A DNA stretch of 64,000 nucleotides, taken from contig OZ038320.1 of NCBI GenBank assembly GCA_964035795.1, positions 27,907,705-27,971,704 on the forward strand, in the 5' to 3' direction. The first letter of the stretch is position 1, and every line of letters starts with the position of its first letter. The position numbers were made by a program, and so were the translations under genes. This document shows positions 38,574 to 51,762 of this stretch, one piece after another. The stretch comes from Pterobdella sp. o SKG-2022. Its lineage: Eukaryota > Annelida > Clitellata > Hirudinida > Piscicolidae. Below the pieces are notes generated by a model that worked only from the letters and a program-made list of their open reading frames with translations, ran no database searches and was not told the origin of the DNA.

Positions 38574-41500
38574 ATGACTATTGAGTTTTTGATTGATCAA
38601 AATGATCCCCCAATTGGTAAAATTATAATAAACCTTATTTAAAAAGTTATTTAACATCTAAGTTGAAGTTAGAAATTTTTTAACTTTTTACTGAAAACTG
38701 ATAAATTACATTTAAATGATAACATCAAATGAATCTGTTATATAGCCGCTTTAGTGGTAGCAGAAGTCGCAAAACCGAAATTATGTGTTAAAATCAAAAA
38801 GGCCGACAAGACACTTCTAAATCTGACAAAGTATGAAGCTCTACCCCCCTCATTCTAACAATAATTCTTCATAAAATTTAAATATTACAATATAAATAAT
38901 TAATTTGTTTTCAATTCAAAATTTTCATTATATTTTTTCAATTTTCAGAGAAGTAAGCACAAGCAGGCAAACGTCCATAGCAAGGTTCATTGCTAGGAAT
39001 GCTCCCTTCACAAAACTGTGTGGCCTCTCAGCTTTGCTTGATGCGCAGGTTAATAGAATTAAGAATTCAAAGTAAAAAAATTAATAATATTTCAACTAAA
39101 AAATACTTGAGTTAATATGGTTGATGGCTTGAAGTAAAATAGTTTAGTTTTATTTTTAACAAAAATTACAGATAGACCATTGGTTAAGTTATGCATCTCT
39201 TATTATACCATTGGCTAGTGACGCCCAAGAGGTTGCTTCTTATTTAGAATCAAGTCTGGCTTCAGTGACTTACTTAGTTGGAGATGCTCTTTCATTGGCT
39301 GATGTTTTTATCTGGACAGCCATCAAAAGTATTTTTTTGTTACAAATGTGAATGTGCTAATGAATTATGACAAGGTTTCACTTAAAAATTTTAGCTTAAT
39401 AAAAATTTTCTCTGAAGTTTTTACTGTACAATACTTAAGTTTACAAATAAACATACAATGTTTCTAATAAAACTTGTTACTAACGTAAATTTCATGAAAT
39501 ATGATTAAGCAATAGTTATCATCTTTATAAATAATTCATAAACTTTTTCAAATATTTCCATAAGCAAGTTAAAAATATGAAAATTTTAAGTTTTCAGCTC
39601 GTATAACTCTGGTAGAGCATTAAACTAATTATTTAAAGTTAATGAGTTCGATCCTGTGTTGGCCAACAATTATCACCTGTTCCACTATGTGTTTTCACTG
39701 CATTAAATTTGTAGAAAGTGCTTTGAGCTATAAGAAAAAGCACTTTATAAATACCACATAACATTTCATTAAGTTCAAGTGTTTTTTATTCACAAGGATC
39801 TATAATAAAGGTTTCACTTGAGAACAATAAACATCTGTAACAAATATTTTTGAATCATCACCATTGTTTCACATTTGTTTCCATGCTGGCATTGATCAGA
39901 CCAAGGTTCATAATGGCTTTTCTCCACACTACAGTTTTGAGCTAGTTTAGGTCTGAATCTTATTTTCCTAAGGTCCTACTACTTTAGACTAGGTTTCCCT
40001 TGGCTTACCTTTTTCTTTTTTACATTTTTCTTTAATGTTTCTGCAAGCACTTATAGCATCTTCAAACAAAACAGATGATGAGGGTGATGATTATTAATAT
40101 TGTTATCAAGTGAAAATACTTATGTCTTACTGATAGGGCTTATCAATTGGATTGTTGAGTAATGGCTGTTATCTGATAATGTTGAAATAAACACATATAC
40201 TTGAGATTTTATTTCTTTAAATGTTTGTGCTTACAATTGTTAATTGGTTTTTAAAATCATTGAAGCAATTGCCTCATATAAAGGTTTCCACTGTTGATTC
40301 AGAAAATTTCATAAATCATTAGAGACAATTGTACAGTATAATAAGTTTTGAATAGGAACTTGACTATTTTACAGCTTACCCTGAGATCTTCAAAGCCTCA
40401 GGTCAACATCTCACCAGATACATTAACTACCTGTCTTCCCTCCCTCCCTTCCAAACCACTCTCAAGCATTACTCAGTCCTGCCCAAAGAGATGAAGGTTT
40501 GTTGATGTGTGATAGAGGTGTTGTGAGATTTTTATTTGGTAATTTAGCTTTGAAAATCAATGTTTTCATGCTTATGAATAATAAAAATTATATAACTAAA
40601 CAGTTTATTTATAAATTGTAAATATTCTTGCAATTTTAGCTAATAATAATGAGATTTATATCAGAATTCATGATTCAAAAATCATTTTTTTTTAAATTAT
40701 TTTTATTTTGACAACTTGAAAATATCCATCGACCGGCATCGTTTAGCTTTTTTTCTTGCGGCTTCTCAACCCCACACTGGTGCTTGGCTAACTGCACTTC
40801 TTGCTTCATTTTTAGGCAACCTGTCTCCGCTACGCTGTGGCTCTCCTTATTGGCTCTAACATGTGTCAAAATTTCACTTGTCGCTGTGGTGAAGAGGTTG
40901 ATAAGTTTGGGCTGCATCCTCTTTCATGTGTTAAAAGCGGAGGATGTTATCTTCGTCATTGTACTTTTGACGACATTGTGTTTCGATTTTTGAACGTCGC
41001 TGGCTTCAATTCAATCCTTGAGCCTTTCAGTCTCGACTTTGACGCTAGTAAAAAGCCCGACAGCGTCACTGTTTTTCCGCATAAAGAAGGAAAGTCCTTG
41101 ACTTGGGATGTCACCTGTACGGACACGTTTTCTGCATCCGCATCTTTCGATTCGGCAGTCTCTTCAGCCCCGTTATTTGTTCACTCCTGTAGCAGTTGAG
41201 AATTCTGAGGTTTTTGGCCCAGTCACAGTTTTTTTATTGGAACTGGGAAACAAAATAAAGAAACGTACCTCTGTCAACCTGGAGACGAGTTGGCTTTTTC
41301 AACGCTTGTCAATTGCTATTGTCAGAGGTAACTACCTGAGCCTCACCATGTCCTACAAAGCTGGCAAGGTACAAGAAGACGCAACCGTGAAGGTGTAAAT
41401 CAGTTTAAGTGAATATTGCCTGAAGATTGACACAGTTTCTACAAGAATTAAATTCTGCGCTTCTTATTTTGTTAAAATATTACTTTTATTAATAGTTTTT

Positions 41501-44500
41501 TCAAATTTATTGTTGAATGTTTTAAAAGTTTATTGTTCATTTGTAAATCTCTAATGAAATTTTGAAAAAAAACAAAAAAATATTATTTTATTCGAAGTTT
41601 ATAAAGTGAATAATTTTGAACTATCGACCTCAACAGGCAGTGGCAGTAAAGAAGGAGAGGAAACAGGAAGGGAAGTTCATAGACTTACCTGGAGCTGAGC
41701 ATGGAAAAGTAGTGGTGAGGTTTCCACCTGAAGCCAGTGGGTAGGTTTTCTTGTGTATAACGTTTGTCACTGTTTGTATTAGTGCAAGTACTGTTGGAAT
41801 TAAGAAAGTTTTGAAAGAGTTGTATGTTTTAAAGTTGATTAAATTTTTGAATGGGATTAGAGTGGCATGAACTTCAGGAGTTTCTAGGTCATAATGTTGA
41901 GTCTGTCAAAAATTTTAGCATTTTTTTTTCTAATTTTATTCAAATTTTCCAAAAATCACAAGCTCTCAAATAATCTGAAGGTATTTACACATCGGGCATG
42001 CAAAGGCTGCACTCTTGAACCAGAACTACCAGCAGTGTTATGATGGCCAGCTGATCATGAGGTTTGATGACACCAACCCCGAGAAGGAGAACGCCCATTT
42101 CGAGGAAGTATGTTGGTGTTGGAAATTATTATGGTTTTAAGCTTCAAATTTTTTAAAAGTTTTTCAAGACATTTAAAAAAAATAAAGAAAAAGATTTCTC
42201 AGCAGGATATTTTAACTATAAAACTTTATTTTAATTTTTTTAAAATATAAAAAAAATCAANNNNNNNNNNNNNNNNNNNNNNNNNNNNNNNNNNNNNNNN
42301 NNNNNNNNNNNNNNNNNNNNNNNNNNNNNNNNNNNNNNNNNNNNNNNNNNNNNNNNNNNNNNNNNNNNNNNNNNNNNNNNNNNNNNNNNNNNNNNNNNNN
42401 NNNNNNNNNNNNNNNNNNNNNNNNNNNNNNNNNNNNNNNNNNNNNNNNNNNNNNNNNNNNAGTCACTACGTTGTTTTTCATCTTCATAATCCTGGTAGAT
42501 AAAGTTTCGGCAAGTTTTTTTTATATTTGCTATAATATACTTTCTATTACTTTTACCATCAATCATTCACTTATTATTAAAGTACTTTTATGGTAATAAC
42601 AATGAGTTAACTTGTCAGGTGATCTTGCGTGATGTTGAGATGCTGGGTTTGAAGCCTGATCGCTTCACCCACACCTCAGACCATTTCGAAACCCTCTTGA
42701 AACTGTGCACAGACATGATCAAGTCAAGGAATGCTTATGTTGATGATACAGATCCTGAAGTGATGAAGAAGGAGAGGGAAGAAAGGGTTGAATCTAAAAA
42801 CAGAAACAATTGTTAGTATAGGAGTATATTCCAAATGCATGGGTATGTAAACATTTTTAAAGACTGAAACTTCTTAAAATTGTAAGTATATTTTTCAACA
42901 CCCAGGCTACAACGTAACTATTCTCATTTAAATAGACATTCTATACAACACAGCACCAAACATCTCCACACACAGCGGTACAGCGTAATTTGGAGTTATG
43001 GCATGAGATGCAGAAAGGCACAGACAAGGGCATGAAGTGCTGTGTGCGTGTGCACATGGACATGAGCAAGGACAATGGCTGCCTTCGAGACCCCACCATC
43101 TACCGTTGTAAGAAGGAGGCCCACGTCAGAACCGGCACCAAATACGCGTGAGTTTGTGTGTGTGTATTGGGGGAGTCAGTGGATTAGAGCTATCAGTGTT
43201 AGTTTATTATAAGGGTGATATCTATATATCTATAGCTTAGGACTTGTAGTGTTAAAACAGTCATTCGATACTACACCATACATTCAAGTAAAATATAAAA
43301 ATGGAAAAATTACAATTGAAATAACAATAATCCCATAAATATGGGACCATAAAGACAATAAACGATGATGACGATGAATACCAATAAAATCAATACCATG
43401 ATAGACTAACTCCAATAAAAATATTAACACTTAACCTTATATAACCACCTAGGACCTATCCCACATACGACTTCGCATGTCCCATTGTTGACTCATTGGA
43501 AGGGGTGACTCATGCCCTAAGAACTATGGAGTATCACGATAGGTGGGTTCTATTTGTGTTGTATACTAGGAGGCGAGGGGAGAGGATACAAAGGACAATA
43601 ATGATTGGCATATTGATGTGTATGAGGGTTCATAATTGAGGTGATGATAATATGAATAATAATGACTAAGATTTAGATGAGAAAGAAAAAGAATAATGAG
43701 AATAATTATGAATACGTTGCAGGGATGAACAGTATTACTGGATTCTTGATATCTTAGGTGGGTGTTTGCTTAGAAATAAGATAGTTAATATGAATATACA
43801 AACAATAGAACAAAAAAGCATAATAATAAAAAAATGATTTCAACTAAATAGTCATTTATACAGATAATAAAAACATAAATAATAAAAATAAAATGAATAG
43901 CAAAAATACTGATAATAATAATAAATTGACGCGCAGGCATGCGCAAGCCAATCATATGGGAGTACAGTCGTTTGAACTTGCAGAACACTGTGATGTCTAA
44001 AAGGAAGTTGACCTGGATTGTGGATGAGGGATTGGTTGATGGATGGTGAGTTGGTGATGGAGGGCTGGATGATTGATAGATAGGGTGGATTGATAATAAT
44101 AATAATTTACGAGGTTTTTTATAGTGATGTTTAACCCAGAGAGTTTCAAGATCACTTGATATTTGTAAAATATTCTATTATAATAATAGGTTATAACAGC
44201 TTAATATTTATTAAAAAAAAACTAGTTTTCAGCCTCTTTCCAAAGTCCTTCACTTTCCTAACCCTTCTTAAGCCTTGTGAATGATGGATGGATTGAGAGA
44301 GGCATAACAAGAGCAAGTGGATGAACAAATGTCATGATTTTAAATCCAAGTTCATCTCCACCACACTGATGAAGTCTTGTTTTAGTCCATACAAATTTTT
44401 TGAACAATAGGAAAGCGTGAGCACATAATATATACTAAACAAACGGCCGCAGTAATATATAATAAACAATCATTATGATACATATCATACAAAGATCCAC

Positions 44501-47500
44501 AGTAATACACAATAAACGGCCGCAGATATATATATATAACAAAAACCAACAATAATATATACTATGCAAAGATCCACATTATTATACACTGAATCTTTTC
44601 AGGGATGATGCGAGGTTTCCCACAGTGAGAGGCGTGATGAGAAGGGGCATGACAGTGGAGGGACTTAAGGAGTTTGTTATTGCTCAGGTTTGCCTGCTTG
44701 ATGCATCTTTTCTGCTTCTGGGGTTTTCATCGTACGATAATTGGGTGCCTACAGCAGTATAAGCTAATATAAAGAATAATAATAATGAGTTGATATTTTC
44801 ATGAGAAATTGAGATACTAACTTGTTTGTATTAACAATAACAAACTATATTTGTCTTTGATAACGTGAAAGACTGTGCATTTTGTTTCTAGTCCTTTCCA
44901 TTGTTGACACACTACACACAGGGCTCTTCAAGAAGCACCACTATGATGGACTGGGACAAGATATGGGCTTTCAATAAGAAGGTATGTTGCTATCACTTTT
45001 GATATATGCATGCAAAAATAGATAAGTAGAGAAATCGATCTATTGATAAATAGATAAATAAAGAGGTCTGTAAATCAGGATCATTAGAAACATCTTAATA
45101 TTGGCACTAATATTGAGGATAAGAATGGTTATGCTTTTAATAATGAAAATAATGCAAGAGGCACTGATGCACAGGTGATAGACCCAGTGGCTCCCAGGTA
45201 CACAGCCCTGCAGAAAGACCAAGTAGTAGTGGTGGAGGTGGAGGGAGTGCAAAACTCGTGTGCCAAGATGCCCAAACATCCTAAGGTGGGTGCTCTGTGA
45301 GCTTGTGTGTTGTTTTGTCGGTGTTTTGAGTTTTTAATTTTATATTTTGAATTTGAGAGTTGTTTGTATTAATGCTTAGTTATGATTAGTATATTTTGTT
45401 TTTTTTTATGGATTTTTTAGCTATTTTAGGTTTGGCCTAACACCACTTACCAACCAACTCACTCAAACGGTTTTAGAACGCATCAGTGGGAGAAAAGGAC
45501 GTGTGGTATGGAGGAAGGGTGTTGATTGAGGGAGCAGATGCAGGAGAATTGCAGGTTGGGGAGGTGGTCACCTTCATTAATTGGGGCAACCTCATCATCA
45601 AGGCCATTGACAAGTTGGTTGGGTGATGTATTGTTGTATTCGTTGGTGAGGTGTTATTGTATTTTTTGGTGTAGGTTTTTATTGTATTTTTTAGCATCTC
45701 ATTGGCTGGTTAGTGTGGTGTTGTATCCATTGGGTTATCATAGTTGGTGAGTGGATTTTGTCATTGGCTTGTTTGGTTGTTTTAAACTTTGTTGTTTCTA
45801 TGGTAGTTTTAAAAATTTGAAATACACATTTAATTAAAGTATTCGTCTACAAACCTTATAATAGGTTTATATAATAGAAACAAACACTGGTTTATCGAGA
45901 AACTTAATACACAAAGCTTCTCGTAAAAGTATCTTACATTATCTAGTGTCTTCGTAATATGTTTAGTTTTGTATTTGAACTAACTGATGTGTTTAATATT
46001 ATCATTTTAGGGATAAAACTGGCAAGGTGAATCTCGTGAAGGCAGTTTTGAATCTTGAGAACAAGGTTTTATATCTTAATATGTTTTGTTTTAAAACTAT
46101 TGAACTATAAAACTTTGAAAACGAAGAAATTTTTTTAATATTTGTATAATAGTAAGTAAGTATGAAAGTCGATCATTTGGTTGAGCAATTGGTTTCACAG
46201 GGCGCTACTCTATGTGGACCATTGTGTAATAACATTTTATGATAAGTTTGAACTATCGAAATTTTTAGTTTTTTTCAAATTAATATTCGGATGAAAAACC
46301 GAAAAATTATTCAAGCTCACTTTTTTAATTTTTAAACAGGATTTCAAGAAAACACAAAAACTAACGTGGTTGGCTGATGTACAAGAAGCTCCACCCATCA
46401 GAGTATGAGGATTTGTTGATTCTTAGATAGATAGATAATTAATGTATGATGCATTTGAATGCAGGTTGAGTGCGTGCATTTTGACCATATCATATCGAAA
46501 GCTGTGTTGGGCAAAGATGAAGATTTCAAGCAATATATCAACAAGAACTCTAAGGTTTGCACTTTTTTATATTAATGAGTTACCTACCTACTCACACGCA
46601 CAATAGAATAGTCTTAGAATTAATTTTTAAATCGTGTTCTTAGTGCTTCAAAACAAATACATTTGAATTTCATTTCTGGCACTATATAGCACATTCCCGC
46701 CACTCAAACACCGCAGATGACCACGGAGATGCTGGGAGATGCATGCATGGAGAGTCTGAAGAAGGGTGACATTATCCAACTGCAGAGAAGAGGTTTTTAT
46801 ATCTGTGACCAACCCTACCATCCTATCAGGTTTCTATGATTGTATTTCTGTTGATTAGCGATCCGTTGGAACTAATGATGTTGTTGCCATGTTTGAGGCT
46901 CTTTAAGGGTTGAGTTTTTTGGTGGCCATGGTTCATCCCTCACTAGCATGGAAACAGATGATGTTGTAGCACATTGAGTTTATATTTTGTATTGCATTCT
47001 TGTCTGAAAAATTTGTGTTTTTAGACTATTTGCTTGATTTTATTTATATTATTATTAAAAATAATTTTGGTTCAGTGTCATTTCATCTTAAGATATTAAA
47101 GTATGATCTCACAATCTCACCACTATTTTATAAGTCAGATGAACAAAACAATTTAAACTGCTGTCTTTCTATATTACATGATAAAGATATTATACAATCC
47201 ACCAACCAGCAAGCACTCGAGTGTGGAACAGGCATTGGTGTTGTTTAATGTTCCTGATGGTCACGTCAAAGAGATGCCCACATCGGGGTCCAAGCACAAG
47301 AACAAGCAGGCTGATGATGATAAGGTATGGCATTTTTTTCTCATAAAGAAGATATGTTTAGGGTTTATATTTTTATTGATAGATTTGTGGGAGTTTTTAT
47401 GAAATTAATTTAATTGAGAAAAAAATCGATTTAAGATTTTTCCGAAAAGCTTTTTATCGTCATGAAATTGTAACAATTTTTAAATAATTTTTATCTTAAA

Positions 47501-50500
47501 TTTTTATTTCAAATTTTTTCGAAGGCAAGCAGTCAACCTTCTGGAAAACAGCAGAAAAAACAAAAATCATCGTCTGCCACAACTTCATCATCAGCTACAT
47601 CTTCATTCCCTAAAACCACAGAGTTAGACCAAAACATCGTTAAACAGGGGGACGTAGTTAGAGATTTAAAAGGGAAAAAAGCTTCTAAGGTTTATTATTA
47701 ATAATTTTGTTCAATTATGCATATAATTAGTTTTTAAATATGTTTCCATATTTATCTTTTCAAATATTTTTTTTATCTTGTTATTAATATTATTCTCAGG
47801 CTGAAATAGAAGTCGAGGTGAAAAAGTTGTTGGCATTGAAGGCAGATTTTAAGCAGGCCACAGGGCAAGATTGGAAGCCTGGGGCTGCACTTATAACACC
47901 CACTTCTGCTGCTTCTGAAGCTACCATCCCTCTCCAGGCTGCCGCTCTTGACCAGTCCATCACTCAGCAAGGAGAAAAAGTGAGGGAGTTAAAGGCCAAG
48001 AAAGCTTCTAAGGTTGACTTTATTTTCAATGCATCAACTGATATTTTTATATGAGACAAAATTACAATGCTTTATTAATTAATGAAGCTTTCATGAGCAG
48101 ATCATTGATTGTCAAGTACAGGAGTACCTTGTGTTTTTTTATGTCTAGTGCATATCTTATTTGTACCTCCACTTGATAATGTAACTTCATCTTACGAAAA
48201 GCTTTGTGGAAAAAAATAAACTCCTAAAAGTGTTTTCATTTGGATATTTACGTTTGGCTCGAAGAATTAAAATGTATTATAGGCTAAACGGTATCTAACA
48301 ACTTCATTGACATTGAAATGACTTAAACATGAGTATAGTTTTATCATAGAAAGTTGCTAATCTTACCGATGTAAACGATTTTATTAAATCAAGAAGTTTT
48401 ATCTAATGCAATCATTGGCATCTGGAGGTTTAAGACTAGATAAAGTTTGTTATACTTTGATTAATTTAATTGTAATTAGCTTCACTATAACTTTCGAAGG
48501 CTGAAGTAGAAGCTGAGGTGAAGAAGTTGTTGGCATTGAAGGCAGATTTTAAGCAGGCCACAGGGCAAGATTGGAAGCCTGGAACTGCACCCACAACACC
48601 CGCTCTTGTCGCCTCTCAAGCCAGCATCCCTCCTCAGGCTGCTCTTCTTGACCAGTCCATCACTCAGCAAGGAGACAAAGTGAGGGAGTTGAAAGCCAAG
48701 AAAGCTTCTAAGGTTGATTTTATTTTCATCAACTGATTTTGTTTTCAAAACTTTAAAATTTTTCAAGAGTTTTCTGAATTTATCAATTAAAACCGTTTTA
48801 TACTAATCTTTGATAAAGAAAAACAGGCTATAAAAATGACTTTATTGATTGGTTTGGTTAATTAGAAGTCCTACTGTGAATCAATCATTAGCCTAACTTC
48901 TGAATCTAATCTAATAGACAAGGGTCTAAAGATTCAAGATTTGAAAAAAGTTAAAATGACTTAAATTGAATATTCAAATGCAATCAGATTGACTATTCTT
49001 TTTGAAGGCTGAAGTAGAAGCCGAGGTGAAAAAGTTGTTGGCATTGAAGGCAGAGTTCAAGCAGGTCACAGGGCAGGATTGGAAGCCTGGGGCTGCACCT
49101 ACAACACCCATTTCTGCCGCTTCTCAAGCCAGCATCCCTCCCCAGGCTGCTCCTCTTGACCAGTCCATCACTGAGCAAGGAGACAAAGTGAGGGAGTTAA
49201 AGGCCAAGAAAGTTTCTAAGGTTTTTTCTATTTTTATTTCATTAATTTTATTTGTTTTCCAAACTATTCTGAATGTAAGTATAATTTTTATTTCAAAAGT
49301 TTTTGAAAAATTATCATGAATATTAAAATTTATGATAAGAAATGGAAGAATGGATGGTTAGTGCTGGAAAAGGTAGAAAACTTCTAGACCAAATGTATTA
49401 AAAGAGGTTTGAAGGAGCATAGTATTGATGTAGATTTTGCGAGATAGAGAAAGGTTGAATCCTACAATGGAGAAAAAAAAGACTTTGAACGTTTCAAAAG
49501 AAGAAGAATTTAAACCGCTTTATTAAAAGTATAAGTACTATTGTAAAGCAATCATTAGCCTAAATTCTGAGTTCTTTATTTAATTCACAAGAGTTCAACG
49601 ATTTAAAATTGAATAAAATTAAAACGACCTCAATTGACTATTCAAACCTAATTAGATTGACTATAACTTTCAAAGGCTGAAATAGAAGCCGAGGTGAAAA
49701 AGTTGTTGGCATTGAAGGCAGAGTTCAAGCAGGCCACAGGGCAAGATTGGAAGCCTGGGGCTGCACCTAAAACACCAATTTCTGCCGCTTCTCAAACCAG
49801 CATCCCTCCCCAGGCTGCCGCTCTTGACCAGTCCATCACTGAGCAAGGAGACAAAGTGAGGGAGTTAAAGGCCAAGAAAGTTTCTGAGGTTTTTAGAGTA
49901 ATTATTTTTTCATTTTTATTTCGACGTTTCCATTAATTTATTCATGTTTTTATTCATTTTACAGAACGCCATTGATAAAGAAGTAAAAAAGTTGTTAGAA
50001 CTTAAAACTGATTTCAAAAAAGTCACTGGAGAAGATTGGAAAGCTGGAGTAATGAAAACAAGTATTGTTACTCCTCAAGTGACAAAAAGTTCACACGCAG
50101 AAGCAGTTGTGAAGCAGGAAGTTGTGGAAGGGACCAGTGTGGATGGAAAAAAAGTGAAGAAAATAACCTTGTTAGGAATGGATGTGAAGAAGCTTGAAAA
50201 TTTTTCCGAGTGGTACTCACATGTGATCACCAAGGCTGAAATGATCGAGTACTACAACGTCAGTGGCTGCTATGTTTTGCGGCCATGGGCGTATGGGATT
50301 TGGGAAGAAATCACCAAGTGGTTCGATGCAGAAATCAGAAAGATCGGTTTTAGAAATTGTTATTTCCCCATGTTCGTTTCTCATGCAGCTTTGGAGACAG
50401 AGAAAGAACATATTGCAGATTTTGCACCTGAAGTTGCTTGGGTCACTAAGTCTGGTGAAACTGAATTAGCAGAGCCAATAGCCATTAGACCAACGAGTGA

Positions 50501-51671
50501 GACTGTAATGTACCCGTCATATGCAAATTGGGTTCAATCGCATAGAGATCTGCCTATTAAACTGAATCAGTGGTGCAATGTGGTAAGGTGGGAGTTCAAA
50601 CACCCTCAACCATTTCTTAGAACCAGAGAGTTTTTATGGCAAGAAGGTCATTCAGCCCACGCTAACAAGAAGGATGCCGAAGAAGAGGTTTTATATATCT
50701 TAGATTTGTATTCCCAAGTGTATCATGATCTTTTGGCTATTCCGGTAGTCAAGGGAAGAAAGACAGAAAAGGAAAAGTTTGCTGGTGGAGATTATACCAC
50801 CACAATCGAGGCTTATGTTTCAGCATCAGGGAGAGCAATTCAGGCCGCTACTTCACATCATCTTGGCCAAAACTTTGCCAAAATGTTTGATATATCTTTT
50901 GAGCATCCAGAAACGAGGCAAAAGGAGTTCGCTTATCAGAATTCATGGGGGCTAACGACTCGATCGATAGGAGTGGTGATAATGATTCATGGAGATGACA
51001 AGGGTTTGGTTCTACCTCCTCGTATAGCCCCTGTTCAAGTAGTTGTTGTGCCGTGTGGAATAACCGCACAACTTAGTGAAGAAGATAAAAACAAGGTAGA
51101 AGAGACTTGTAAGCAAGTGAACACTTCCTTGAATGATGCTGGTCTAAGATCAGAATACGATGGTAGAGATAATTATTCTCCTGGTTGGAAGTTCAACCAT
51201 TGGGAGCTGAAAGGGGTGCCATTGCGACTTGAAGTTGGACCTAAAGATGTTAAAGCTAAAAAGGTGGTAGTGGTGAAGAGAGTTGATGGGCAAAAGACTG
51301 TATTGAATATTGAGGGTTGTGTTGAAGAAATAAAAAAATTATTGAAACAAGTGCATGAGATTATGCTTCGAAATGCTCAGAAGCAACTGAATGACAACAA
51401 AGTAGTTTGTGAATCTTTCGACAAGTTTTGTGAAGAGCTTGATCAGAACAAGATTATTTTGGCGCCTTACTGTGGAGCCATCCCATGTGAAGAGAACATT
51501 AAGAAGTTGTCTGCCCGTGAAACCGTGGAGAAAGGAGCACCTGCCATGGGGGCGAAGGGTCTCTGCATTCCTTTCGAGCAACCATCGCCAATCCTGCCCT
51601 CGCATTCGTGCATCAATCCAGGATGTAAGCAAACTCCCAAATTTTTCACTTTGTTTGGAAAAAGTTATTGA
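38574..51671 (+). CDS. EPRS: Bifunctional glutamyl-prolyl-tRNA synthetase with five WHEP domains
   Basis: Twenty-seven exons: 38574-38616, 38746-38830, 38949-39048, 39172-39328, 40375-40496, 41637-41740, 41981-42107, 42619-42811, 42976-43147, 43453-43542, 43723-43757, 43937-44045, 44603-44687, 44922-44981, 45175-45285, 45477-45613, 46011-46065, 46340-46402, 46465-46554, 46690-46829, 47210-47324, 47525-47689, 47800-48012, 48500-48712, 49008-49220, 49676-49888, 49965-51671; in phase, 1638 residues (human 1512). The GST-like N-terminus ends with [19 protein letters not shown]. GluRS follows with [20 protein letters not shown] (HIGH, ~208-211), [10 protein letters not shown] and MSKRKLTW. Five WHEP repeats span ~770-1110. 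The last exon encodes class II ProRS ([42 protein letters not shown]) and the terminal TLFGKSY. It charges cytosolic tRNA-Glu and tRNA-Pro in the multisynthetase complex. Human EPRS has three WHEP domains. Confidence 0.97.
39596..39760 (+). mobile_element. tRNA-Ile-derived SINE in EPRS intron 4
   Basis: An A-box-like TAACTCTGGTAGAGC (about 39603-39618), an anticodon-loop-like CTAATTA (anticodon AAT), a B-box GTTCGATCC (39646-39654) and a 3' TTGGCC match the 3' part of eukaryotic tRNA-Ile(AAT). A body follows, ending GAAAAAGCACTTTATAAATA (about 39734-39753), a tail type seen in invertebrate SINEs. The 5' acceptor strand does not pair well, so this is a SINE head rather than a working tRNA gene. 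A similar tail, GAAAAAGCGCTGTATAAAT, occurs near 5477. Confidence 0.7.
40735..41398 (+). mobile_element. Retrotransposon 3' fragment with nuclease-like domain in EPRS intron 5
   Basis: The translation runs from [13 protein letters not shown] (near 40765) through [65 protein letters not shown] and [16 protein letters not shown]. After a frameshift near 41160 it continues as [18 protein letters not shown] to a stop at 41398. This Cys-rich, PD...WD(V/F)T region is the C-terminus of polymerase proteins of a retroelement group common in cnidarian, mollusc and other invertebrate genomes; I cannot name the clade. The reverse transcriptase is absent. Local base composition is GC-richer than the flanks, as expected of an insertion. 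Confidence 0.75.
42261..42460. other. Assembly gap of 200 N
   Basis: Exactly 200 undetermined bases lie in EPRS intron 7, between the HIGH-motif exon and the exon starting VILRDVEM. The round number suggests an estimated or placeholder size. No EPRS coding sequence appears to be missing. Confidence 0.99.
44428..44591. repeat. Imperfect interspersed short repeats in EPRS intron 12
   Basis: The units AAACGGCCGCAG (44441 and about 44514) and AAAGATCCACA (near 44491 and 44568) alternate with TAATATATACTA and AATAAAC-type spacers. The array looks like a degenerate minisatellite of about 75-bp period. It ends just upstream of the acceptor for the exon at 44603. Confidence 0.6.
47800..49888 (+). 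repeat. Tandemly amplified WHEP exons of EPRS
   Basis: Four consecutive exons of exactly 213 nt (71 codons, phase 0) encode near-identical units. Each carries VKKLLALKA(D/E)[16 protein letters not shown] and REL KAKK. Each exon holds the second half of one WHEP domain, a linker and the first half of the next. Introns are related too: ATCATTAGCCTAA occurs in the introns near 48884 and 49550, and the acceptors share a TGACTAT...TTT..AAGG context. Both observations indicate duplication of exon-plus-intron units. Confidence 0.9.
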
Positions 51672-51762
51672 GCTAACGTTTATTGAAATCATTGTTTTCA
51701 ATTTGAAAAAAAAAATAACTTATCAATGACTTAATTGTTCGAAATAAAAATAATAAACAAGT

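Noticed and set aside
39596..39672. Functional tRNA-Ile gene
   Set aside because: The acceptor stem does not pair and the D-arm is degraded; a SINE-type body and tail follow.
42240..42566. Frames spanning the N run
   Set aside because: They exist only because N was read through; the region is EPRS intron 7.
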